DNA from: Scalesia atractyloides
Taxonomy: Eukaryota; Streptophyta; Magnoliopsida; Asterales; Asteraceae
Assembly (NCBI GenBank): GCA_947069175.1
Contig: CAMTDV010000009.1
Coordinates: forward strand, 9,123,663-9,187,662
DNA: 64,000 bases
Direction: 5' to 3'
The translations under genes and the position numbers were made by a program. Of this stretch, positions 23,001 through 33,745 are shown in pieces. How positions within the stretch are numbered: the first letter of the stretch is position 1; the number at the start of each line of letters is the position of its first letter. The notes below the pieces were generated by a model. That model ran no database searches, was not told where the DNA came from, and worked only from the letters and a program-made list of their open reading frames with translations.

Positions 23001-23722
23001 GATCATCATTACAATTTTCTCAATGATACACATGATTACAATGATCAATATATATTCACTTCATGAATCAGAGTAAAACCATACAGTTGTTTTGGTTTTC
23101 CATTATTTACTTGAATATATAAATATACAGTCATTTCAAGCCGTTCATACCCTTTAAATAATTTACCATGAGGATTATTACTATTTCCTCATTTACTATT
23201 ATCTTGACCTTTATAACAATTATTGTATAATCATTACATTATTAACTTAGTTGATCTCATTATTAAAATGCATCATAATATGTTCCTCAACTACCATGAC
23301 CACGAAGTTTACAGATATCATTATATCATCACATTCACCTTAGGGAATAAATTATAAACACACAACTTTCATGGTGGCACTATTACAATTGTCTTTATTA
23401 CATACATGATCATGACCCTGATCATTATATAATCACATTCATTTCAAGGAATGGATTAGAACCACATAACCTTCATTCTGGTCATTTCAAACCTTTTATA
23501 TTCTTTAGTAACATTGCTACTTTATGAGCATATTATAGGTTTGACAAATAAAAGTTGTTTTACTCAACGTATTCTTATATATAATCTTCTCATCACATGA
23601 TACATATCGAGAAGTAATTACATGACTAAGTCATTACGATCTATCAATGTAAAATCTTACAAGATTCCATTTATAATGGTTCACACTTCAGGTGTCATGT
23701 CTTTACCTCAAAATGTTTTAAT
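20100..23722 (-). other. Decayed interior of the Copia element
   Basis: AT-rich with numerous short frames but no recognisable integrase or reverse transcriptase motif on either strand. 22730-23600 has many GATCATNA and ATTATNATGA-like words, consistent with simple decay. Confidence 0.5.
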
Positions 23723-23725
23723 TAA

Positions 23726-24716
23726 GGTGCTGTTTGTTTTTTGCAAGAAGAGCTTTTTGACCGCTTATGTCTGCGCCGCACAGACCACGCGCGGACCTTT
23801 GAGTCTGAAGACTGTTTATTTTCTCAAAGACTTTTCATTAAAAAAGGTATGCGAGACCTCTTCTTGAGGCAGATGTGGACTCATGTCTTCAAACCTCTTC
23901 TCCTCTCCTATTACCATTTCAAAACACAGATCCTCCACATCTTCTTCTCCTCCACCCAGCTGTCACCTCCACATTACCTCCACCACCATGTCGCCGCCGT
24001 CACCTTCATCACCACCACGTCGCCGCCGTCACCTCCACCACCACCAAGCCGACACTTCCACCTCCACCACCACGTCGCCCAGCCGACACCTCCTCCCAGC
24101 CGTCACCGTCACTGGTGGCCTGAAACCCACGACTTTTCCCTCCGCCCTCGCTATACTACCGTTGTCGATTAGCAGGCCAGATGGCGATGGTGGTGGTTGT
24201 CGATGAGTTTTTGTAGGGAAAATAACAATGACCTATTCCGACGATGTGGCCGACGAGGGGCTAGAGATCGAGAAACTAGGAACGTAGGTGGCGATGCTAT
24301 GGTGGCTAGGTGGTTGCGTTGTATTTACGGTGGCGGTAATGTGACGAAGCTTGTAAAAAGATAAGGTTTTAGTGGAGTTGATTTTGTCACATGTGGTTAC
24401 AGAGTAACAGAGTTGGATGGAGTATGGCACATTGTTTTGAACTTTGATAGTTGGGACTTGGGACATTATTTTGTAATATTAAAAAGATATATTCTGAATA
24501 TAATTACTTTTTAGACCATATATCCACACTAAATATCAAGAAATTAAAACATGGTAATTAGAATTTGTATGATGTTCGGCAATTTGCAGAAGTTAAAAAA
24601 CAAACATTTTTCTTTTGGCAGACTGCAGAGGTTTGGTCCACCTCTTCTGTTGCAGATATTTACAGACATGGTCTGCAGACTGCAGACATTTTACATCTGA
24701 AAAAACAAACAACACC
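23726..24716. mobile_element. Non-autonomous PIF/Harbinger-like element (991 bp)
   Basis: Flanked by TAA (23723-23725 and 24717-24719). Inverted termini are GGTGCTGTTTGTTTTTTGCA on the left and the complement of TGAAAAAACAAACAACACC on the right. TNA target duplications and GG..GTTTG ends fit the PIF/Harbinger superfamily. The interior has CCACC-rich low-complexity DNA (23930-24110) and several TCTGCAGAC words, but no transposase. Confidence 0.75.
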
Positions 24717-24719
24717 TAA

Positions 24720-26177
24720 GTAAGCATGAATTTTAACATGCTTATAAGATTTTATGAGAATAATAATAATAATAATAATAACTTATTATAAGTTTTGATA
24801 AACTTTTTTTAATCCAATTAATTAAGGATTAAAAGGAATAAAGAAATATAAATTCAAATGAATAACTTTTGTAATTTCCCCTCTTAAGTTACATTTGATT
24901 GAATTTAAGTTATATTACTATTAATAATTAATAAATTAAAATAGATTACAAAAGAAAAATAGTAAGAAAGTAGATATATATATTAGACAATTACTTTATA
25001 ACTTAAACATATATCTCTTTTTAAGTTTTGTACTCATTTTTTTTCTTCTTAAATATTTGATATTTAAACAACTAATGACATCACATAAGCAATATATACA
25101 TTGTACATATGAAGCAATAGCAATGATCACTATTTTATACTAGCAATTGTAATAATTAATATGCAATTAAATTGTTAAATATTATGACATAGCCTAAATG
25201 AATGCATGAGAGATACCGACATCGCTAGAAATGGTTTCTCTAACAACAACTAATGATATCTAGCAATATGAATCTATTATATGAATTTTTTATATGCAAA
25301 ATCTGTTATAAATACTAATATAACCCTAGTATAATACTAAACGATATTTTATAATCATGTTATAGTAATAATAGATTGCATTATAGATTTTACAGTTTAT
25401 TTAAAACTAAATCAATTGATGTTTATAAACAAAATTTAATATCCAATGAGCACTACACACATAACTCAATTAGTTTTAACTTGTATATTTGGACAAATTA
25501 AGAATTTTCAACTTGTGTATTCACAAATAATACCAAAATAATGACTCTATCCAAATCATTTAAAACAATATATATTAAAATCATAGTGTGCAACTTTGAT
25601 AACGTAATACAAGGTGTGGATGTTCAAATTTATATAATATTTTAGAAATTCATTTACCAAACATAAATATTCAAACTAATCATCACAAATCTCTAAACAA
25701 CCTAAAATGAAATATTATATTAAACAAGAACAAATTATAAAAGAAAATCACATGTCATTCATCTGAATAAATAAAGTTGATCTATGGAACACGACACCAC
25801 ATGAAGTATAACTCAAATCAAAATATAATTTTATTTTTAACCACTAGAATAGACAAATCAATTGAGTTTTAACTTCTAGACATTACATTCTTTCTTTTAT
25901 TATTTACCTTTTTAAATGTCGTAGAATATATACATATAAATATCCAAAGCAAAATTTCAAATAGTGGCATGCACATGATTAATATATGATAATCTAAGAG
26001 GATTTTAAAAGGTTACCTTTTTTCTCAAATGAGGACCCTTTTGTAAGGTGTGAAAGGCACATCATCCAGAAGAAAGTGACCACCGTGTTTACAATCCTTA
26101 AAGGTGATTCGGGTTCGTGTGATGTCGCTGGAGGCTACAAAAACAAGACTTTTGGAAAAAGCACCGCCGTGATAACG
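24720..26177 (-). other. 5' interior of the Copia element, no gene
   Basis: AT-rich. An (AAT)n run lies at about 24760-24780. The last 150 bases before the LTR have higher GC and could be remnant leader or gag sequence. Confidence 0.45.
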
Positions 26178-26389
26178 TGTTGTAAAACAATGTCCTATTA
26201 GCAACTAACATACAACAAAGAAGAACAAGGATAAATAGAAATATAGAATGTATAATTCTTATTCATTGAGTTGTATAAACCCAATTACATGAAACCTCTA
26301 TTTATATAGGCTTAACATTAATACAAAGGTAATGAATAGATGGAGGTTAGATATGTGGAGAGTCACCACATTATAATGCATTCATAACA
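26178..26389 (-). repeat. Copia-type 5' LTR
   Basis: 212 bp, partner of 19324-19535, followed by the target duplication TATGG. Confidence 0.88.
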
Positions 26390-26559
26390 TATGGAACTTT
26401 ATCCGTAATTTCTTAAATGTACGAAAATTAAATTAAATAATAATTATCTACAATTAAGGGATTGATATATAATTTATAACCTAGTAATTAACATAAATAA
26501 GAGACTTCTTAAATATTTGAAACATATATTACATTTAGTAATTTAAATAAAATAACAAT

Positions 26560-26631
26560 TATCTACAATTAAGGATGGTCTAGGAAATGACAAGTGTCCA
26601 TTTATTGGTTTCTTTTATTATATAGTATAGA
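26560..26631 (-). mobile_element. Helitron 5' terminus
   Basis: On the minus strand it opens TCTATACTATATAATAAAAG and continues with AATGGACACTTGTCATTT (with one variation), a pattern I associate with plant Helitron starts. The rest of the element would extend leftward, across the Copia insertion. Confidence 0.45.
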
Positions 26632-26869
26632 TGGATTGGATTTGTTAATTTTCGAATTACTTGTTCTAGACTACAATAAATAAACTAGAAAACCTTTTTA
26701 TCTGGCGATATAATAATTTTTACATATATTAGTAGAACAAAATTACATGACAAACACAAAACACGTTTTAAATTGACTAACATGACATATTTTTTTAGAT
26801 GGGCCAAGCTAAAACACAACTTGTTTGGTAAATAGGTTAACTCAAACACGACCTGCGTTTAATAAATAG

Positions 26870-26873
<4 letters not shown>

Positions 26874-26925
<52 letters not shown>
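26874..26925. repeat. (TA)n microsatellite
   Basis: Uninterrupted TA run of about 52 bp. Confidence 0.97.
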
Positions 26926-26927
<2 letters not shown>

Positions 26928-27099
26928 TGAAAAATAAAACGAAAACCCACTTGAGTCGAGAAAACTCAAGAAAACCCTATATAACATTTTTATTTTTTCT
27001 AAAAAAACAGGAAATGTTACATAAATGTACTTGAACATTTTTATAAAAAAATGTAAAAAGCGCCTACTTGTTTTTTTAAATGTTCAAAATATGTATATA

Positions 27100-28297
27100 G
27101 GGTAGGGTTCTAGAGTGAACACTAGGTTGAGAGTGAACTGTGTAAACTAATCTAGGCCATTGGATTACATCATCTAGAGATTTTTAAATAAAGGAAGATT
27201 GTAATAATAATCTTGTAACTTCCCTTTAATTTAATTGACATAAGGGTATTTGCGTCTTTTGTAATTTGCATTTATTAAACAATATAATCAAAATCCCTAA
27301 ATCTCGCCAGTTTCCATATATACAAGATACACAGCTTTTAGTGTATACACATATGTACAATCTTGCTAGTATCAGACTATCATTTTATACAAGATATACA
27401 AATGTTAGTTTATACACATGTGTACAGTCTCGCTAACTATCAGTTTATACAAGATACACAATTGTTATTTTATACACATGTGTATAGTCTCGTTAACTAT
27501 CAGTTTATACAAGATACACAGCTATTAGTTTATACACATGTGTATAGACTTTTATACATTACATATGTGTGTATTAATAACATATAGTATATTATGCATG
27601 CACACGAGTAGATTCATATAAAAAATTATGAAATTAATAAAAACGAAACAAGTCACATGTATACAAAAATAAATAACTTCATCACATATTAAAAAAAAGT
27701 TAATGGCCAAAAATAATTATAATTTCAATCTCAAAGAAAATTTTCAATATTTATTGAAAATTATAAAAAGTTAAAAACAATATATTAAAAATAATAAAAA
27801 ACAATATTCAAATTAAAATTACAACAAAATCTATGGGTAAAGAAATGATGCTACGAATATTTGGAAATTAAATAATTTGTAAACAAATATTTCCCAAAAA
27901 AAACATTTGAAAAAAAATAATAGTTTTGTCTTTATCATCTTCTTGAGTGATAAAAATATCTGCAATATTCATTAATTAAATTCAACATATGAGCTGACGA
28001 TGTAGAATGATAATGTCGTAGTAATCCATGATGTTCTACCAAATAAAGCCCTTCAATTGTTTATAATTCGTAAATAATTTTTTTTACACATGTGTACATT
28101 TGTTATATTTACACATGTGTAAAAAATCTAATAAGATTGATTTTGACTGGATAAATGAATTATTTGATGTTGTAATTTCTTATTTTAATGTTGTATTTTA
28201 ATGACAATGAGGTTTTTATTAAAAAAAATGGTTTTGATTGGTTTTTTCATTCATTCTCACAGTTCTCGCAATATTTAGCGTTCTCAAGATAACCCTC

Positions 28298-28300
<3 letters not shown>
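27100..28300. mobile_element. Inverted-repeat element between TA-rich flanks (1.2 kb)
   Basis: Left end GGGTAGGGTTCTAGAGTGAA; the right end complement is GGGGAGGGTTATCTTGAGAA. Both arms lead into ..GAGAACTGTG / GAGTGAACTGTG, giving imperfect terminal inverted repeats of about 45 bp. TATATA sequence flanks both sides, so a duplicated TA-rich target cannot be measured. No transposase. The superfamily is not assigned. Confidence 0.6.
27314..27548 (+). repeat. 60-bp tandem repeat, about 4 units
   Basis: Units contain TTTATACAAGATACACA and the palindrome TACACATGTGTA. The period is an exact multiple of 3, so an apparent ORF (27363-27587) repeats (F/V)YTHVYSL...NYQFIQDTQLL; this is a by-product and not evidence of a gene. 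Confidence 0.85.

Positions 28301-28335
<35 letters not shown>
28301..28335. repeat. (TA)n microsatellite
   Basis: TA run of about 35 bp at the right edge of the inverted-repeat element. Confidence 0.97.
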
Positions 28336-28337
<2 letters not shown>

Positions 28338-28339
28338 TC

Positions 28340-29110
28340 AACATTCAAAGTCTAATTTTTTTTATTCTTTCCTATGAAAATTAATTTTCATCTTATTTGT
28401 TTTTAACAACATTATTCATTACTATTAATCCTCGCTTTCTCATTTTCCAGTCATCATTTAGTTTCAGTCTCAAGCAAAATATATAAACTATAGTTTGTTA
28501 CTTTTAAATTATATAAAAAATACAATTAAAAGAACATCAATTACAAAAAAAAAAAAAGAAAAAAAAAACCACACACTATTTTTCGAGATGTAGTCAGTGG
28601 TACTTTAACTTATCACGAAGTCACATGTCTCAGTCAAATTTGCAAATGAATATTAAAATAGGTTGAAACGAAACACAATACTAACAAGATATCAAGTATG
28701 TTAGCATTAAGTTAGTTAATGTATTTTACGCAAATCAATATATCAGCACGGGTAGCACGGGTAGAATCAAATAAAAAGTTTATTTTGCTAGATAATATGA
28801 GAAGAAATCTTAATCTTTTATTTTTCAAATGTATTTGTGTTAAATTTCTTTTGTCTTAAATTTTCTTTTGCTGAATTTTTGTGTTAGATTTTTTGTACTA
28901 GATTTTTTTTTGCTATATTTTTTGTATTAGATTTTTTTTATGTTATATTTTTTTACTGGATTTTTTGTGCTAGATTTTTTTACTGGAATTTCTTGTTGTA
29001 TTTTTTAGAAAACAAAAGTGGGTGCCACATGTCATCGTCTGACTCCTACTTATAAGAAACAAAATGTTTTAGTACCAAAATGCACCTCTTCCTACTTATA
29101 AAGAGTGTCA
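28340..29110. other. AT-rich spacer without a gene
   Basis: Includes a degenerate T-rich repeat at 28855-29010 with units such as (T)nGT(A/G)CTAGATTTTTT and TTTACTGGATTTTTTG, roughly 20-25 bp each. Confidence 0.6.
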
Positions 29111-29118
29111 CATGTCAT

Positions 29119-30210
29119 TAGAGATGGGCATAATAACCTGTTCCAAACCCGACCCGGTGGAACCTACCTGGGACCGGTTCCGGTTCCTACCCGACATATA
29201 GTAGAACCGGTTCCGGGTTCAAAATACCCGATGGTTCCTACCTGGTTCCACATTTTTGGAAAAAAATAAGTTCCGGAACCGATTCCAACCCGTATCCGTA
29301 ACCGGTTCTTATCATACCCGGTTCCTACGGTAACCTTCCAGACCCGGCGTTAATATATTTTTAATGTGAGTTTTTTTTATAAGTCTTTGCTAGAACAAGG
29401 TATAATACGTAAACATAAAACTATTTATTACGAGAAACAAGTACCCGGTTACACAAACAACCTAAACAAGAAACGTTAGACAAAACACATAAACACTAAA
29501 CATACTAATCATAAAACACAAATGGGTTTACAATACATAAAACAAACTAAACTTTCGATGACCCGGTCCCGGATGCTTCACCCTTTTCATTGTTTTTCGC
29601 CTTTGTCACCGGAAAATGGCGGTCGGTGTGTTTCTTGAGCGTCGAGTTGGCCGACGCCTTCATGAACTTCCCGCACCCCTTGCATCTAGCCATTTCATGG
29701 CTATCCGACATCAAGCACAAGTCAAAGTGCTTCCAAATAGCGGGGTTTCTTTTGGTTTCCAAAACATTCACGACCTCATCGTTGCAAGCCATCGTTATCT
29801 CTTTGATAGTATTAGATTTGAAGTGGTTAAAGTGTTGATTTTTTTGTAGTAAGTAAATGAAATTGGAAGTGGTGTAGAGAATGAGGTTAAATTATAAGAA
29901 AAAACCGATTTTAAGAGTAATATTCAGTTTCAATTATTAGGAACCGGTTCCTAATAGTAAATGCAGCTTTTTATGACAGAACCGGTTCCTAATAGTAAAT
30001 GCAGCTTTTTTGACAGAACCGGTTCCTACCCGTACCCGGTTCCTACTATACCCGGTTCCAAATTACCCGGAACCGGTTCCAGCCAGTTCCACATTTAAAA
30101 ACTTATACCCGGGTACGAACTGGAACCGGTTCCACAGAGGAACCGGGTCTACTGACTAGCATGAGGAACCGGGTGCGGGTATTCAAAAGACCCGATTTTG
30201 CCCATCTCTA
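29119..30210 (-). mobile_element. hAT element 1 with BED zinc-finger ORF (1092 bp)
   Basis: Flanked by a perfect 8-bp target duplication CATGTCAT (29111-29118 and 30211-30218). Inverted ends are TAGAGATGGGCATAA on the left and TTTTGCCCATCTCTA on the right. Both subterminal regions are packed with GGAACCGGTTCC-like palindromes, probable transposase-binding sites. The only ORF is a BED zinc finger on the minus strand; the DDE/hATC catalytic domains of a full hAT transposase are absent. Confidence 0.9.
29547..29792 (-). CDS. BED zinc-finger protein, hAT-derived, 81 aa
   Basis: A complete ATG-to-stop frame of 81 residues. After an N-terminal stretch with RNPAIWKHFDLCLMSD, the zinc ligands appear as ARCKGCGKF (Cys-x2-Cys) and KKHTDRHF (His-x4-His spacing), the BED finger pattern found at the N-terminus of hAT transposases. 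A Lys/Ser-rich tail ends at GTGSSKV. A full hAT transposase is around 600-700 residues, so this is a DNA-binding domain alone. The second copy at 33080-33325 differs by one residue (N/D at position 9). It could bind the element ends without cutting, but expression is unknown. Confidence 0.7.
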   Translation of the reverse strand: MACNDEVVNVLETKRNPAIWKHFDLCLMSDSHEMARCKGCGKFMKASANSTLKKHTDRHFPVTKAKNNEKGEASGTGSSKV

Positions 30211-30218
30211 CATGTCAT

Positions 30219-30624
30219 TACTCATTATCATAATTCTTCTTATGTTAGTTAGACAAAACCTACTTTAGTGATCCCTCCCAATTTACATATTTAATGCGTC
30301 AACCTGTCACATAATTGCCATCCTTTCAATAACAAGATAAATATGCTACTATAACAGATTATATAAGAAATTATAGTTATTTAAATATACATTGTGTCCT
30401 TGATATGTTACGCATAAATTGCAACACATTACGCTAAATTTTTATGTTTTCTTTTGCGCATTTAAAATAAACCAAAAATCAATCACTAGATTAAATTTAA
30501 GTGTCACTTATAAGAAAACAGTTCATCATTAACCGATAAAAATCCATAATATTATTCTCTTAATAAGTTTTTAACTTGTTTTTTTATGTTTATAAGTAAT
30601 CACTACAGGGGAACCGGGTCTACT
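30219..30624. repeat. Flank of hAT 1 that is duplicated at 33746-34162
   Basis: Same sequence with scattered substitutions as the stretch after hAT 2. Both end with GGGGAACCGGGTCTACT, a piece of a hAT right end. Beyond 30624 this copy diverges, while the other continues to a complete hAT end. Confidence 0.85.
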
Positions 30625-30846
30625 TCATTACAAGGGGAACGCCCGCTACCGCTTGACGCTCCGGCTATAGTGTAAAATTAGTGTAAATTTTGGAAAAATT
30701 TGACGTTTTTTTCGATTTCGTTACCAGTTTTTTATAAAACATTACCACTTGGCGAATTTTCTAGATCCGCCACTGAATCACTATGTAACATTTAATAAAT
30801 TATTTTTTATAACCTTTTTCTTTCACTATCCTTAATTAATGAACAC

Positions 30847-30969
30847 CATGGTTGTAAAAATTCCGACTAAGCGTCGATTAATCCCGATTAATTTCAATTA
30901 ATTTCAATTAATCCTTAATTAATCGCTAGTCCCTACCTTACCGCCCGACTAACGATTATTACAACACTG
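30847..30969. mobile_element. Small hAT MITE (123 bp)
   Basis: Ends CATGGTTGTAA and the complement of TTACAACACTG, with inner inverted words CCGACTAAGCG / CCGACTAACG. Flanks ATGAACAC and ATGAACAA match at 7 of 8 bases, fitting a hAT target duplication. Confidence 0.7.
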
Positions 30970-31617
30970 ATGAACAATTAGATCATGCATCAAAAAGATT
31001 GAAAGAATATAATAGTTATAATTATGAAGCCCAAGCCCAATGATGTGTACCCAATCAAGTATTGGGCTTTTTCGCAAGCGAGCTGGAAAACATATATATG
31101 AAGCTAAAGCCCAATATATTGATACAAAAATTCTCTTTCACAGTTTACACTTTAAAAACTTGTTTCTTTCGTTGCAGTCATTAGTCATAGGATTAAAATG
31201 CTGTATAAGCCGTTCTTAGCATAGAAATAATAACTCGCCAAAAACGACACTAATAAGCAACATTCAAAACATCAACGATCACTTGCGGCTTTAACAATAA
31301 GAAATTTGGATTTTCATGATTCAAAATTTGACCAACCTATACTGACATTTTGACCCTCCTAACTTCGATGGCAATCCCAATTGCATAATTATCATAGATT
31401 ACACTTGATTTCACTCGCAAGGATTATTTTGAGTGAATGGAGAATCACAGCTGTTCTGCGAGCAAAATCGAGTGAAAATTAAGCTTATATCTATGATGAT
31501 TATGCTTGTGGGATTGCTCAATACAACAAAATGAAAGGGTACTGGCGTCATTGATCAAGTATGGATTATTACTAAATAATGACTCATAGCGTGAAATATT
31601 TTTCTAATCCAATTTGC
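30970..31617. other. Spacer, no gene seen
   Basis: Contains CCCAATATTGGGC-type short repeats around 31030-31120 and nothing with coding support. Confidence 0.4.
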
Positions 31618-31699
31618 CTTAATAATATTTATAAACAGATGGCTCACCAATGCTACGTCTTAATAATATTTATAAACAGATGGCTCACCAATGCTACGT
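31618..31699 (+). repeat. Exact 41-bp tandem duplication
   Basis: Two units, each starting CTTAATAATATTTATAAACA and ending AATGCTACGT. Confidence 0.95.
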
Positions 31700-31723
31700 G
31701 TTTTACACTAAATCATTATTATT

Positions 31724-32532
31724 AGAGTAAATTGTCATTTTCGTCCCTGAGGCTTTGCCATTTTCGTTCAAAATGACACTTTGGTACCATTTTGCCCCCC
31801 ACGTTTGTAACTTTTTGCCGTTTTGTCCTAATGCCTAACCTAGTTACTTTATAACGTTAGATGGGTTATTTTTGAAAGAGTAAATTGCCATTTTCGTCCC
31901 TGCGATTTGGGCACATTTGCCATTTTCGTCCAAAATGACACTTGTAACTCCGGCACCGTCTCCGGCACAACCTGCAACTCCGGCACCGTCTCCTGCACCA
32001 CCTACAACTCCGACACAACTTGCAACTACGGCACAAACCTGCAAGTCCAGCACCGTCTCCGGCACAACCTGCAACTCCGGCTCAAACCTGCAAGTCCGGC
32101 ACCGTCTCCGGCCCAACCTGCAACTCCGGCACAAACCTGCAAGTCCGACAGTTGCAGGTTTGTGCCGGAGTTGCAGGTGGTGCCGGAGATGGTGCCGGAC
32201 TTGCAGGTTTGTGTCGGAGTTGTAGGTGGTGCCGGATTAACAGGCTGTGCCGGAGACGGTGCCAGAGTTGCAGGTTATGCCGGAGACGGTGCCGGAGTTA
32301 CAAGTGTCATTTTGGATGAAAATGGCAAATGTGCCCAAACCTCAGGGACGGAAATGCCAATTTACTCTTTCAAAAATAACTCATTTAACATTATAAAGTA
32401 ACTAGGTTAGACATTTGGACGAAAATGGCAAAAGCTTACAAACGTGGGAGGCAAAATGGTACCAAAGTGTCATTTTAGATGAAAATGACAAATGTGCCCA
32501 AACCTTAGGGAAGAAAATGACAATTCACTCTT
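31724..32532. mobile_element. Foldback element, 0.8 kb, arms of about 400 bp
   Basis: The left arm (AGAGTAAATTGTCATTTTCG..) is repeated inverted on the right (..TTTTCATCTAAAATGACACT, ..GACAATTCACTCTT), almost base for base. A second internal copy of the same end word (GAGTAAATTGCCATTTTCGT) sits at about 31879 and its inverse at about 32352. The centre (31940-32310) is a C/G-rich short-period array, also mirrored. ATTATTATT flanks both ends, a possible 9-bp target duplication (MULE-like) but low complexity. No transposase; ORFs on both strands are repeat artefacts. Confidence 0.8.
31940..32310. repeat. Mirrored minisatellite, unit about 24-30 bp
   Basis: Left half repeats AACTCCGGCACCGTCTCCGG and CACAACCTGCAA; right half is the inverse (GTGCCGGAGTTGCAGGT). 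The turning point is near 32150. Confidence 0.85.
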
Positions 32533-32640
32533 ATTATTATTATTATTATTATGAAAATATGTTTTACACTAAATCATGTTGTGTTTATAGATGGAATGAA
32601 AGTTTGAAACGTAAAGGGTTTCTTGTATGGTACTATGATA

Positions 32641-33745
32641 TAGAGAATGGCATAATAACCGGTTCCAAACCCGACCCGGTGGAACCTATCTGGGACCGGT
32701 TCCGGTTCCTACCCGACATATAGTAGAACCGGTTCTGGGTTCAAAATACCCAATGGTTCCTACCCGGTTCCACATTTTTGGAAAAAAATAAGTTCCGGAA
32801 CCGGTTTCAACCCGTACCCGGGTTGTACCCGTAACCGGTTCTTATCATACCCGGTTCCTACGGTAACCTTCCAGACCCGGCGTCAATATATTTTTAATGT
32901 GAGTTTTTTTTATAAGTCTTTGCTAGAACAAGGTATAATACATAAACATAAAACTATTTATTACGAGAAACAAGTACCCGGTTACACAAACAACCTAAAC
33001 AAGAAACGTTAGACAAAACACATAAACACTAAACATACTAATCATAAAACACAAATGGGTTTACAATACATAAAACAAACTAAACTTTCGATGACCCGGT
33101 CCCGGATGCTTCACCCTTTTCATTGTTTTTCGCCTTTGTCACCGGAAAATGGCGGTCGGTGTGTTTCTTGAGCGTCGAGTTGGCCGACGCCTTCATGAAC
33201 TTCCCGCACCCCTTGCATCTAGCCATTTCATGGCTATCCGACATCAAGCACAAGTCAAAGTGCTTCCAAATAGCGGGGTTTCTTTTGGTTTCCAAAACAT
33301 CCACGACCTCATCGTTGCAAGCCATCGTTATCTCTTTGATAGTATTAGATTTGAAGTGGTTAAAGTGTTGATTTTTTTGTAGTAAGTAAATGAAATTGGA
33401 AGTGGTGTAGAGAATGAGGTTAAATTATAAGAAAAAACCGATTTTAAGAGTAATATTCAGTTTCAATTATTAGGAACCGGTTCCTAATAGTAAATGCAGC
33501 TTTTTATGACAGAACCGGTTCCTAATAGTAAATGCAGCTTTTTATGACAGAACCGGTTCCTACCCGTACCCGGTTCCAAATTACCCGGAACCGGTTCCAG
33601 CCGGTTCTACATTTAAAAACTTATACCCGGGTACGAACTGGAACCGGTTCCACAGAGGAACCGGGTCTACTGACTAGCATGAGAAACCAGGTCCGGGTTG
33701 GAACCGGGTCCGGGTATTCAAAAGACCCGATTTTGCCCATCTCTA
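32641..33745 (-). mobile_element. hAT element 2 with BED zinc-finger ORF (1105 bp)
   Basis: Near-identical to hAT 1, with left end TAGAGAATGGCATAA and right end TTTTGCCCATCTCTA. Unlike hAT 1 it is not bounded by a target duplication: left flank CTATGATA, right flank CATGTCAT. The right flank is the same as hAT 1's, so this copy arrived with 0.4 kb of hAT 1's 3' flank. Confidence 0.88.
33080..33325 (-). CDS. BED zinc-finger protein, second copy, 81 aa
   Basis: Same length and start as 29547-29792, with one amino-acid difference (Asp for Asn at residue 9). The Cys-x2-Cys / His-x4-His finger is unchanged. No catalytic domain follows. The start ATG, stop and all ligands are kept in both copies, but the duplication looks recent, so this alone does not show selection. 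Confidence 0.7.
   Translation of the reverse strand: MACNDEVVDVLETKRNPAIWKHFDLCLMSDSHEMARCKGCGKFMKASANSTLKKHTDRHFPVTKAKNNEKGEASGTGSSKV

Larger units (their letters stand above)
19324..26389 (-). mobile_element. Full-length decayed Ty1/Copia-type LTR element
   Basis: Two 212-bp LTRs (19324-19535 and 26178-26389) start TGTTGTAAAACAATG and end TTCATAACA on the plus strand, flanked by a perfect target duplication TATGG (19319-19323 and 26390-26394). The left LTR is followed by CTCCCCCTTGACTATCC, whose complement is a polypurine tract, so the element reads on the minus strand. Next to the right LTR the complement reads TTATCACGGCGGTG, a degenerate form of TGGTATCAGAGC. The internal 6.6 kb has no long ORF; 19864-20073 is the best remnant. 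A PIF-like element sits inside at 23726-24716. Copia assignment rests on LTR style and size. Confidence 0.85.

Noticed and set aside
20100..23700. Search for tRNA or rRNA genes in the AT-rich interior and elsewhere
   Set aside because: No cloverleaf-compatible GGTTCGAATCC-type T-arm with a matching D-arm was spotted by eye; a tRNAscan run would be needed to exclude diverged ones.
23741..24206. Overlapping ORFs with Pro/Ser/His-rich proteins
   Set aside because: They come from CCACC low-complexity DNA inside the PIF-like element; all three frames are open and no domain is visible.
27314..27548. Possible CRISPR-like array (regular repeats)
   Set aside because: Units are head-to-tail 60-bp repeats without unique spacers, in a plant transposable element; no cas genes.
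31844..32401. Several ORFs on both strands in the minisatellite
   Set aside because: Short-period repeats keep every frame open; the proteins are only repeats of PAPSPAQPAT-type units and there is no start context or domain.
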